In this document: positions 54,976 to 63,067 of the stretch, in pieces
Layout: each line of letters opens with the position of its first letter
How positions within the stretch are numbered: the stretch's first letter is position 1
NCBI GenBank assembly: GCA_027533395.1
Contig: JAPZUF010000001.1
Coordinates: 62,001-126,000, forward strand
Direction of reading: 5' to 3'
DNA: 64,000 bases
Source: Cyclobacteriaceae bacterium
GTDB taxonomy: Bacteria > Bacteroidota > Bacteroidia > Cytophagales > Cyclobacteriaceae
Program-made: the position numbers and the translations under genes
Notes under the pieces: model-generated
Database searches by the model: none
Told to the model about the DNA's origin: nothing
The model's input: only the letters and a program-made list of their open reading frames with translations

Positions 54976-55725
54976 ATGACGAAATTTACAAACAAAACAG
55001 CTGTTATTACCGGAGGTAATAGTGGTATTGGTCTCGCTACTGCTCAATTATTAGTAGAAGAAGGTGCGCAAGTATTAATAACTGGAAGAGATGAAAAATC
55101 TTTACAAACGGCTCAGCAGCAATTAGGAAGCAAAGTAATTGCTTTAAAAAGTGATATTACCAAAGCCTCAGACCTAGAAAAATTGTTTGATACAGCCAAA
55201 CAAAAATTAGGCAAGATTGATATCCTGTTCGCCAATGCAGGTGTGGCGCTATTTGCACCATTTGAGCAAACCACTGAAGAAATCTTTGATGCCAACCTAG
55301 ACATCAACATAAAAGGATCATTCTTCACTGTGCAAAAGTTATTGCCTCTTTTACAAGAAAACTCTTCTATCATTTTTAATACTTCTGTAGTGGGTGTGAA
55401 GGGATTTCCTGGTACATCTGCTTATTCAGCATCTAAAGCAGCGCTTCGCTCTTTGGTAAGAACCTTAGCAGCAGAATTGGTAGATAGAAAAATCCGTGTG
55501 AATGCCGTATCTCCCGGCCCGATTGAAACTCCTATTTATGGTAGATTGGGGTTGCCTGAAGAAGCCGTAAAACAAATGGCAGCAGGTATGCAGGCAGTTA
55601 ACCCGATGAAACGTTTTGGTGCAGCACACGAAGTGGCACAAACAGTTCTATTCTTTGCCTCTTCCGATTCATCTTACATTACAGGAGCTGAATTAGCCGT
55701 TGACGGTGGATTAACGAATTTATAA
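54976..55725 (+). CDS. Short-chain dehydrogenase/reductase (SDR) of the TetR module
   Basis: The 249-aa Rossmann protein has TGGNSGIG near residue 11, NAGVA near 82, the catalytic Ser in NTSVVG and YSASK (near 149-153), and ends with AVDGGL. It is a classical SDR, possibly a 3-oxoacyl reductase or sugar dehydrogenase. I chose the ATG at 54976 because the longer frame to 54808 would cross the paaN terminator and the tandem operators. TetR follows 19 bp later in the same direction. Confidence 0.88.
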   Translation: MTKFTNKTAVITGGNSGIGLATAQLLVEEGAQVLITGRDEKSLQTAQQQLGSKVIALKSDITKASDLEKLFDTAKQKLGKIDILFANAGVALFAPFEQTTEEIFDANLDINIKGSFFTVQKLLPLLQENSSIIFNTSVVGVKGFPGTSAYSASKAALRSLVRTLAAELVDRKIRVNAVSPGPIETPIYGRLGLPEEAVKQMAAGMQAVNPMKRFGAAHEVAQTVLFFASSDSSYITGAELAVDGGLTNL

Positions 55726-55744
55726 TTCTTACCTTAGTGCTACT

Positions 55745-56320
55745 ATGGCACGCACCAAAGCATTTGAAGAAACAGAAGTACTGAATAAAATCCAGAAGCT
55801 TTTTTGGCGAAAGGGTTTCAACGGTACTTCTGTTGATGATTTGGTGAAAGAAAGTGGTTTAAGCAGAAGTAGTTTATACGATACCTTCGGTGATAAAGAA
55901 AAACTATTCCTCCTTTCGTTAAAAAAATACCGCGATGAAAACACTTCGCAAATGCTAACCATGATTGAAGGGAGTAATGACATTAAAAAAACAATTCAAT
56001 CTATTTTCGATTATGTTTTTAATGACATAGAAGAGCAAAATAAATTGGGTTGTTTAATGGTAAATACTGCCATTGAGTTGGCCCCACATAAAACCAAGAT
56101 TGCCAAAATGGTGGATGAAAACATGGAAGTTTTACATGCTGCCCTTACACATAAAATTAAGCAAGCTCAAAAAGCTCGACAGGTAAAAACAAATCTTGAT
56201 GCCAGCGCATTTGCGGCATTGCTTATTAATACCTTAAATGGAATACGCGTAGGAGAAAGACATCAGTTCGATAAGAAAAAGCAAAAGTCGGCAGCTAAAT
56301 TAATTATTGATTTACTTTGA
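55745..56320 (+). CDS. TetR/AcrR-family regulator (NemR-like)
   Basis: The 191-aa protein has an N-terminal helix-turn-helix (GFNGTSVDDLVKESGLSRSSLYDTFGDKE-like region, about 25-50) and a ligand domain of TetR_C type. It is cotranscribed with the SDR gene, so the operators ahead of that gene would also control the regulator itself. The inducer is unknown; an electrophile or alkylating compound is a guess from related NemR-like systems. Confidence 0.88.
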   Translation: MARTKAFEETEVLNKIQKLFWRKGFNGTSVDDLVKESGLSRSSLYDTFGDKEKLFLLSLKKYRDENTSQMLTMIEGSNDIKKTIQSIFDYVFNDIEEQNKLGCLMVNTAIELAPHKTKIAKMVDENMEVLHAALTHKIKQAQKARQVKTNLDASAFAALLINTLNGIRVGERHQFDKKKQKSAAKLIIDLL

Positions 56321-56555
56321 TTTGATACTGAATCATCTACTATTCTTAAATTCTCCATAAAATAAAGATTGAAGTATTATAGGTTTAATGGGTGGTTAAT
56401 TTTTTATTGAGACGAGTACTCATTTATTTTTTAGTAGATTATTGCAAACTCTCTGAAAAGTTTTGTTAAGCTACTTAAAATTAATCAAGGGTCAGAAACT
56501 AACTAAACTTGTCGTAAGTATGTATTCAGCTCACTTGATTTAGGTTAACTTATTC

Positions 56556-56568
56556 AACAAAATTTGTT
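56556..56568. promoter_or_regulatory. Palindrome AACAAA-A-TTTGTT in the gap before the cyclase gene
   Basis: The gap 56321-56597 between the first TetR gene and the cyclase is AT-rich and otherwise without recognisable genes. This 6-1-6 palindrome lies about 30 bp from the cyclase ATG and may be an operator, but it is short and AT-rich. Confidence 0.3.
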
Positions 56569-56597
56569 AGACAAGTCAAGTTTAACAATCTTTGAAT

Positions 56598-57698
56598 ATG
56601 ATGATGCCTATTAAGAATAAGAACAGAATCAGGTTTAAGTTAGTTGGAGTAATCATGATTGCTTGGACACTCATAGGAGTAGGCAATGAAGTATTGCACG
56701 ACTTTTTTCTTCGCGCTGTTCAATATTCTGGATTTGAACAGTATGAATTTGCTACTAACATTTTAACTCAGTTTATCATCATTCCAATAGCTGCCTTGTT
56801 AGGAGGCAGCTTCATCATCTTCACTAAAGATTCCTTTCGAACAATCCCTTTTCTTACTCGAATTTTAATCGAAATTTTATTATTCATTATTCTGGTTTTC
56901 ATTTTAACCATCATAGGTAGTTTCGTTTACAATTACATTTATTTTGATGCTGCCGATCAGCCAGGTATATGGTTAGAAGTTAAAGAAACCATGTTTAGTT
57001 ATGGTATGTTATATAATATTGCTTTTTGGACAGCCATTGGCTCTATTACTGTTTTGGTTGTGCAAGTGATTGATTTTTTTGGTAGAGAAAGATTTTACAA
57101 TACGTTTACCGGTAAATACTATCAGCCTATTGTTGAGGAAAGAATTTTTCTGTTTCTCGATTTAAAAAATTCCACAGGTTTGGCTGAACAATGGGGTCAT
57201 CAGAAATGGTTTTCTTTCATCAATACTTTTATCAAAGATATTGCAGATACGATTATTAATACCCAAGGAGAAGTTTACCAATACATAGGAGACGAAATTG
57301 TAGTGAGCTGGCCTGCCGCAAAAGGATTTAAGAACAACCAAGCTCTGTCGTGCTTTTTTGAAATACAAAAAATTGTAAACAAACATGCAGATCGTTACAA
57401 AGAGAAATTTGGTATTGTTCCGGAGTTCAGGGCTTCATTACATGCGGGAGAAGTAACAGCAGGTGAAATAGGATTATATAGGAAAGATATCATTTTTACA
57501 GGTGATGTATTAAATACTGCCAAGCGCATACAAGGATATTGCGATGCTTTAGAAACCGATTTTCTGGTGAGTGGTGATACCTTCTTACGAATGAGCCATC
57601 CAGAAAAGTGGAAAATTCACAAAGAATCAGTTTTACAATTAAAAGGAAAATCTGAAAGTATAAAAGTATTAATCGTTCGCCCAGATAATAATGAATAA
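56598..57698 (+). CDS. Membrane-bound class III adenylate/guanylate cyclase
   Basis: This 366-aa protein has about four transmembrane helices (about 10-160) and a C-terminal class III cyclase catalytic domain. The two metal-binding Asp residues are at about 188 (FLFLDLKNST) and 232 (YIGDEIV), and FTGDVLNTAKRIQGY contains the Asp and Arg positions of an adenylate cyclase. Activity is therefore plausible. I use the ATG at 56598 over the TTG at 56592. The stop overlaps the operator of the next TetR gene. Confidence 0.85.
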   Translation: MMMPIKNKNRIRFKLVGVIMIAWTLIGVGNEVLHDFFLRAVQYSGFEQYEFATNILTQFIIIPIAALLGGSFIIFTKDSFRTIPFLTRILIEILLFIILVFILTIIGSFVYNYIYFDAADQPGIWLEVKETMFSYGMLYNIAFWTAIGSITVLVVQVIDFFGRERFYNTFTGKYYQPIVEERIFLFLDLKNSTGLAEQWGHQKWFSFINTFIKDIADTIINTQGEVYQYIGDEIVVSWPAAKGFKNNQALSCFFEIQKIVNKHADRYKEKFGIVPEFRASLHAGEVTAGEIGLYRKDIIFTGDVLNTAKRIQGYCDALETDFLVSGDTFLRMSHPEKWKIHKESVLQLKGKSESIKVLIVRPDNNE

Positions 57699-57707
57699 AT
57701 ATTCATT
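57690..57707. promoter_or_regulatory. Operator AATGAAT-N4-ATTCATT before the second TetR gene
   Basis: This is a perfect 7-4-7 palindrome that overlaps the cyclase stop codon and ends 11 bp before the TetR ATG at 57719. The same core TGAAT-N4-ATTCA recurs before the SDR gene at 58312-58329, which points to an autoregulated TetR system. Confidence 0.62.
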
Positions 57708-57718
57708 TATATTTGTCA

Positions 57719-58294
57719 ATGCCCCGCAGTAAAGACGAAGCTAAAGTAATTGCCATTTTTGATGCAACCTTATCGGTTGTTATGAAAACCGGTTTTAACG
57801 GACTGAAGATGGCCGATGTAGCAAAAAAGGCAGGGTTGGCTACTGGTACGGTTTACCTGTATTTTAAAAATAAAGAAGCTTTGATTAATGCGCTTTATTT
57901 GCATTTAAAAACAGAGAAAACCCAAGCCTTTATGCTGGCGTATAACCCTACCGATGATTTTAAGACAGCCTTTACTAAACTATGGCAACGCTATTTCGAC
58001 ATTAGTTTAGCCGAGCCTGAACGCATGCTTTTTATTGAACAGTTTACTTATACTTCTTACCTCACAAGAAAGACGAAGGAAAAAGGAGATGCATTATTAT
58101 ATCCATTGTTCGAATTTTTGCAAGAAGGAATCCGAAAGAGAAAAATCAAAAATATTCCACTTCCTTTATTGATTAGTCAGCTAATGGGGCCTATTTTCGA
58201 AATAGTTAAGCTTCATTACAATAAAAAAATAAAAGTAACGACATCAGTTAAGAAATCTTTGTTAGAATTAGCCTGGAAAAGCGTATCACGTTGA
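57719..58294 (+). CDS. TetR/AcrR-family regulator
   Basis: The 191-aa protein has a TetR helix-turn-helix (LKMADVAKKAGLATGTVYLYFKNKEALINAL-like region, about 25-50) and a helical ligand domain. I chose the ATG at 57719, since the preceding TTG at 57713 adds only two codons. It heads a module with an SDR gene and a membrane protein. Two copies of a palindrome flank the gene. Confidence 0.88.
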   Translation: MPRSKDEAKVIAIFDATLSVVMKTGFNGLKMADVAKKAGLATGTVYLYFKNKEALINALYLHLKTEKTQAFMLAYNPTDDFKTAFTKLWQRYFDISLAEPERMLFIEQFTYTSYLTRKTKEKGDALLYPLFEFLQEGIRKRKIKNIPLPLLISQLMGPIFEIVKLHYNKKIKVTTSVKKSLLELAWKSVSR

Positions 58295-58311
58295 AATTTT
58301 TTTACTCAATA

Positions 58312-58329
58312 AATGAATATAAATTCAGT
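58312..58329. promoter_or_regulatory. Operator copy AATGAAT-N4-ATTCAGT before the SDR gene
   Basis: One mismatch separates this from the palindrome at 57690-57707, and the core TGAAT-N4-ATTCA is identical. It ends 7 bp before the SDR ATG at 58337 and supports that start over the ATG at 58313, which lies inside the palindrome. Confidence 0.6.
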
Positions 58330-58336
58330 TAAAACC

Positions 58337-59149
58337 ATGAAAACAGTATTAATCACCGGATCTTCGAGCGGTATAGGAAAAGCAGCGGCACTTTATTTTG
58401 CCGAACAAGGTTGGCAAGTAGCAGCCACCATGCGTAATCCCGAAAAGGAAACCGAATTGCAAAAGCTTACCAACATAAAACTATTTGCATTAGATGTAAC
58501 GGAAGAAGAAAGTGTGAAGCAAGCATTAAACTTGGTAAAACAAACCTTAGATAAAATAGATGTTGTGGTAAACAATGCAGGATTTGGTGCCGATGGTGTT
58601 TTCGAAGCGATGGACGATACCTTTATTCAAAAACAATTTGACACGAATGTATTTGGTTTGATGCGTGTAACACGCGAAGCGATTAAAATAATGCGCGAAC
58701 AAAACAGCGGGATTATTGTACAGATTGCCAGCGTAGGCGGTCGTGTTGCCTTTCCGCTTTACAGTATTTATCACGGCACAAAATGGGCAGTAGAAGGATT
58801 TACAGAATCTTTGCAATACGAAGTAAAGGATTTCAACATCCGGTTAAAGTTGGTTGAACCCGGAGCAATTAAGACAGATTTTTATGGAAGAAGCAGAGCT
58901 TTTAGTAAACCTACTTATACCCATGCTTACGATTCTTTTGTACAAAAATGTGAAGCAGTAAGCATGGAAGCCGGAAACAAAGGAGCAAGTGCCGAAAGTG
59001 TGGCAAAAGTGATTTTTAAAGCTGCTAATGATTATTCCTTTAAAATGAGATATCCGGTGGCATACCCAGCCAATGTGTTACTTCCTTTAAAGAGAATTTT
59101 ACCCGAACGTTTGTTCTTCTGGGCAGTTAAACAATCGTATAAAATTTAG
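58337..59149 (+). CDS. Short-chain dehydrogenase/reductase (SDR)
   Basis: The 270-aa protein is an SDR with TGSSSGIGKAAALYF at the start, NNAGFG, the catalytic Ser in IASVGG, and the Tyr-Lys pair in YHGTK. The C-terminus is longer than in the first SDR and has LKRILPERLFFW. It belongs to the classical oxidoreductase group that often uses ketones or aldehydes. It follows its TetR regulator by about 40 bp and precedes a membrane protein by two bases. Confidence 0.88.
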   Translation: MKTVLITGSSSGIGKAAALYFAEQGWQVAATMRNPEKETELQKLTNIKLFALDVTEEESVKQALNLVKQTLDKIDVVVNNAGFGADGVFEAMDDTFIQKQFDTNVFGLMRVTREAIKIMREQNSGIIVQIASVGGRVAFPLYSIYHGTKWAVEGFTESLQYEVKDFNIRLKLVEPGAIKTDFYGRSRAFSKPTYTHAYDSFVQKCEAVSMEAGNKGASAESVAKVIFKAANDYSFKMRYPVAYPANVLLPLKRILPERLFFWAVKQSYKI

Positions 59150-59151
59150 GT

Positions 59152-59646
59152 ATGGAGTTTATCAAACAATACTTCAGTGCCGAAAAATCTGAGAGTTTTT
59201 TGGCCATTATAGTAGGTGCACTTTTACTTTCATTTTCCATTTATGCATTGGTAAAATGGGGTGATGCCTTCTATAAAGGATTTGCTGTGCCTGTTGTTTT
59301 AGTGGCGCTAATACAAATTGTAGTAGGCAGTGTAGTTTACTTTCGAACAGATAAACAAGTGAAGCAACTAACAGAAAGATTAAAAATTTCACCTGTTGAA
59401 TTTGCACAGGAAGAAAGTAAAAGAATGACTGTTGTAATGAAAAATTTTAACACCTATAAATGGATTGAAGTTGCTTTTGTTGTAAGTGGTTTGTTGTTGA
59501 TTTTATTATTTAGAAGTAAAGAGTTTGTTTTGGGTATAGGTGTAGGCTTATTGTTGCAAGGCTCCTTAATGCTTTCGGCTGATATTTTTGCTGAACGAAG
59601 AGGGCATATGTATTTAAAAAGCGTTGGTAACGTTATGAGTGATTAA
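59152..59646 (+). CDS. Small membrane protein of the TetR2 module
   Basis: This 164-aa protein has four hydrophobic helices (about 18-35, 43-63, 105-122 and 128-145). I do not recognise a family. The ATG lies two bases after the SDR stop, so it is cotranscribed. It may be a small exporter or anchor for the same stress response, but that is inference. Confidence 0.65.
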   Translation: MEFIKQYFSAEKSESFLAIIVGALLLSFSIYALVKWGDAFYKGFAVPVVLVALIQIVVGSVVYFRTDKQVKQLTERLKISPVEFAQEESKRMTVVMKNFNTYKWIEVAFVVSGLLLILLFRSKEFVLGIGVGLLLQGSLMLSADIFAERRGHMYLKSVGNVMSD

Positions 59647-59792
59647 AATATACTATTTAAAATTAAAAAAATTTTTTATCTCCTCGTCTAATATAATAAT
59701 TGGTAGATACAAGATTATCTGTATTAGACTAGGCTAGGCAACGCCCACAATTTATCTAGTTTATTTTTGAATGGTATTAGACGCGAACTCGT

Positions 59793-61376
59793 TTACTTCT
59801 TGGTAATCTCAAATTCTACTCTTCTATTCTTTCTTCTATTTTCTTCGGTATCGTTAGGGGCAATGGGTTTTTCCGGACCAAAGCCTTTACCTGCAATTCG
59901 CTTAGCAGATATACCTTTATCAATTAAATATTTCTTTACCACTCCAACCCTATCAATAGATAAATTAATGAGAGCTGTTTTGTTGCCTTGGCTGTCTGTA
60001 TGTCCATTCAATTGGATTTCAATATTCGGATTATCTAATAAGATTTGAGCAAGTCTGTCTAGTTCTGAAAATGATTCTTTTTTAAGTATAGGTTTTCCTT
60101 GTTCGAAAAATACGTTGTTAAGCGGGATACTTTCTCCTATTTCAATCGGAATCAGGTATAGATCTTTTTCCATTTCTGTGTAAGACTGTATGGTAACTAA
60201 CTCTAAATTTTCGTTAACAGATATAAATCCTTTTGCTCCTGCATGTAGTCCATAGTTAGTTCCGTAAGGTAAAGCGATGGAATAGGTACCACTTTGCGGC
60301 TCGGAGTTTGCACGGCCTACTTGTTGGTTAGTTGTTAAGTCATCAAACGAAATAGCAGCGCTTATCGGTTTTTTTGTTTTTGCGTTGAGTGTTTTGCCTT
60401 TCACCAACACAACAGGTTCGGGTTTAGCTTGTTCAGGTAATTTAATGCGTATAATATCTCCTTTACCTATACCTGCAGCGTTACTGACCATGTAGGCATA
60501 TTTACCTGATGCCGGCACTGTATAAAAAGCATCGAAACTGGTGGTGTTGATAAATCTTCCCAGATTTTGTGGCCTTGACCATCGCGTCCATGTATTATCT
60601 AGGCGTTTGCTTACAAATATATCGGCACCGCCAAAGCCAGGCCATCCTTCGCTGGCAAAGTAAAGCGTTCGGCCATCAGCTGCTAAGAATGGCGCTAACT
60701 CTCCCTGATCGGTGTTTATATCTTTTCCTAAGTTGATAGGTTTACTCCACGTTCCGTCTTGATTGCGAAGTATAACATATAAATCTTTTTCATCTACTTT
60801 TTCTCGATAGGCAATATTGTCTTTTGTTTTCACTGAAAAGATAATAGCCTTGCCATCGCTGGATAAGTTTCCTTCCATGTATTGCGATTCGTTTTTGAAG
60901 CCCGGATAAATTCTTTCAGGCTCTGACCAACCCGTTTCTGTTTTATGTTTAAAAACAAATCCATCGTTTTTACAGAACATAAGCGTTTGTAAATCGCCAC
61001 TGATGGAACCTAAGTTATCTGTTTCTTTTGTATTAATGGGCACACCATAATTTTGTGCTTTGTCCCATACTTCACCATCTTCGCTGGTAGCAAACCATAC
61101 ATCTTCATTGTCTTCTGCTCCACCTAAGTTATCGGGGCTATACTGGCGTGCGAAGATAAGGGTTTTGCCATCTACAGAAATTTTTGGTGAGAGATCATCG
61201 TAAGCAGAGTTGATAGCAATACCGAGGTTTTCTTTTGCTTGTGGAATTTCACTACCAGGTGCCAAATTAATTTTAACATCATTCTTAAATATGAAGTTAT
61301 CTACTTCTAATACCATATTGGTATAATTAACAATCCCCATTCTCTTTCCATACCAAGGCAAGGCATCGCGCTTCAA
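59793..61376 (-). pseudogene. PD40-OmpA envelope protein, C-terminal part of a frameshifted gene
   Basis: The reading frame of about 527 aa contains PD40 propeller repeats (SVDGKTLIFARQ, AADGRTLYFASEGWPGFGGADIF), a carboxypeptidase-regulatory-like beta domain (VKGKTLNAKTKKPISA) and an OmpA domain with LNGHTDSQGNKTALINLS and NRRVEFEITKK at the end. It has no start signal of its own: the frame continues upstream to the A8 tract at 61414-61421, where the N-terminal part (61327-61860) enters from another frame. One base fewer in the tract would join the two halves into one protein of about 685 aa. Confidence 0.75.
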
Positions 61377-61860
61377 AATTTCTGTATTGTTGAGGTAGAG
61401 TGAAAGTTTTCCGTTTTTTTTGTTCGATACGAAGTTGATTGAGTTGCCCTACCGGATTAACAGTTTGTGTTATCCATTCATTTAAGTTTTTATCTTTTAC
61501 AGGTGAACCAATGTAGTAATACCCATTGCTTGAAATACCAAATACATGTTGTTTATCGCCATCGCCTCCCCACAGAATACCAAAGGAGTTATTGGTGCTT
61601 CCTGATTTCTGCACAAAATCTGCTTGTATAGAAAAATCAGCTTCGGGATTTGCATAAGGTGTAAGATGAAGCATCACTCCTTTTGCATCGTAGAAAGTTT
61701 CTAAAAGATATTTACCACCTTTAATGCGAACGGTATAGTTTTCTCGCGCTCCTGTCCACCACGTTCCATCATCTTTATTAAATTGTTCATCTAAAATTGT
61801 GATCTGGGCATAGTTAGCTAGGGAGGCTAACAAAAAGCCAATGGTTAAAATTGAGCGCAT
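61327..61860 (-). pseudogene. N-terminal part of the frameshifted PD40-OmpA gene
   Basis: This 177-aa frame starts with a signal peptide (about 1-18, NYAQ) and continues with a lectin/LamG-like beta domain (DEQFNKDDGTWWTGA, YLLETFYDAKGVM). After a run of eight A (61414-61421, minus strand) it leaves the protein-like pattern: RIEQKKRKTFTLPQQYRN here, against RIEQKNGKLSLYLNNTEI in the next frame. The second reading is the natural one, so the A8 tract carries a one-base insertion relative to an intact gene. Confidence 0.75.
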
Positions 61861-61937
61861 AGGTTGGTTTAAAATGTTAATTTGGAAAATATTCTGATGA
61901 ATTTCAATACTTTTAAAATTGATGATTAAACCTTTCT

Positions 61938-61951
61938 GACAATTGATTGTC
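61938..61951. promoter_or_regulatory. Palindrome GACAAT-TG-ATTGTC before the serine hydrolase gene
   Basis: This is a perfect 6-2-6 inverted repeat that ends 12 bp before the ATG at 61964, in the short divergent gap with the PD40-OmpA gene. It may be an operator, though its length is modest. Confidence 0.3.
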
Positions 61952-61963
61952 TAAACTGATTGT

Positions 61964-62773
61964 ATGAAAACTCTTCCTTACCTGTTAATTGCTCTTTTTC
62001 TTTTTTCTTGTAGCGATAGTGTTGATGAAAATCCTGCGCCACAGCCTAAGGACGATGATCCCACCCTTTATTTTCCACCGATAAACGGAAGTGATTGGGC
62101 CACCATGACGGTTGCAGAAGCGGGATGGGACCAAACAAAAATAAATGAGTTGATTTCTTTAGCAGGAAATAATAGCTCTCGCGCCTTGTTAATTTTAAAA
62201 GATGGTAAAATTGTTGTGGAAGCTTATTTTGGAAAAGAGTTTAATGGCACAACCAATTTTAATGTTAGCAGCAACTGGTATTGGGCATCGGCAGGTAAAA
62301 CACTTACTTCTACATTGGTTGGTCTTGCAGTTAAAGAGAATTTCTTAGCCCTAAGCGATAAGACTAGCGAATATTTAGGAAATGGTTGGACAAGCTTAAC
62401 CGCAACTGATGAACAAAAAATTACAGTGCTTAATCAACTAACCATGACGAGCGGGTTAGATGATGGTGTTGCAAACTCCGATTGTACGCTTCCCTCTTGT
62501 TTGCAATTTAAGGCAGTTGCAGGCACACGATGGGCATACCATAACGCACCCTATACGCTTTTAGATAAAGTGCTGGAAAATGCGAGTGGTAAAAATCTGA
62601 ATACCTATTTAAACGAAACTCTCGAATTAAAAATAGGATTAACCGGACAGTTTATTCAAACCGGAGATAACAATGTTTACTATAGCAATGCACGAAGTAT
62701 GGCAAGATTTGGTTTGTTCTTATTAGCGAAAGGGAAATGGAATAACGAACAAATACTGGATGAAACATATTAA
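61964..62773 (+). pseudogene. Serine hydrolase (class C beta-lactamase family), N-terminal part, interrupted
   Basis: The 269-aa frame has a lipobox (LFLFSC), the nucleophile motif SAGK near 109-112 and YHN near 192-194 of the penicillin-binding/beta-lactamase fold. It stops at a TAA (62771-62773), but the same frame goes on after two codons as another conserved segment, so the stop looks like a nonsense mutation in a gene of about 367 codons. The final motif of the fold is beyond the stop. Confidence 0.75.
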
Positions 62774-62779
62774 ACTAGT

Positions 62780-63067
62780 ATGACAAACACATCGCAAAAT
62801 ATTAATTTATCGTATGGATACTTAACTTGGTTAAATGGCAAAAGTGGTTATCGCATACCAGGTTCTCAGTTGAATTTTTCGGGAAGTGTTACACCCAATG
62901 CACCAACCGATATGTTTGCAGCCATTGGTAAAAATGGTCAATACATTAATGTTGTACCGTCTAAAAATATTGTGCTCATTCGCATGGGCGATTCACCTGA
63001 TCAATCATTGGTTCCATTCTTATATCAGGATGATTTATGGGCTGTGTTTAAAGAGGCTATTAATTAA
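62780..63067 (+). pseudogene. Serine hydrolase C-terminal part, downstream of the in-frame stop
   Basis: The 95-aa piece NLSYGYLTWLNGKSGYRIPG, with FAAIGKNGQYINVVPSKNIVLIRMG, is the normal C-terminus of a beta-lactamase-family hydrolase. It is in the same frame as the upstream part, separated only by TAA ACT AGT. It overlaps the 3' end of the convergent transporter gene by 8 bp. Confidence 0.75.
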
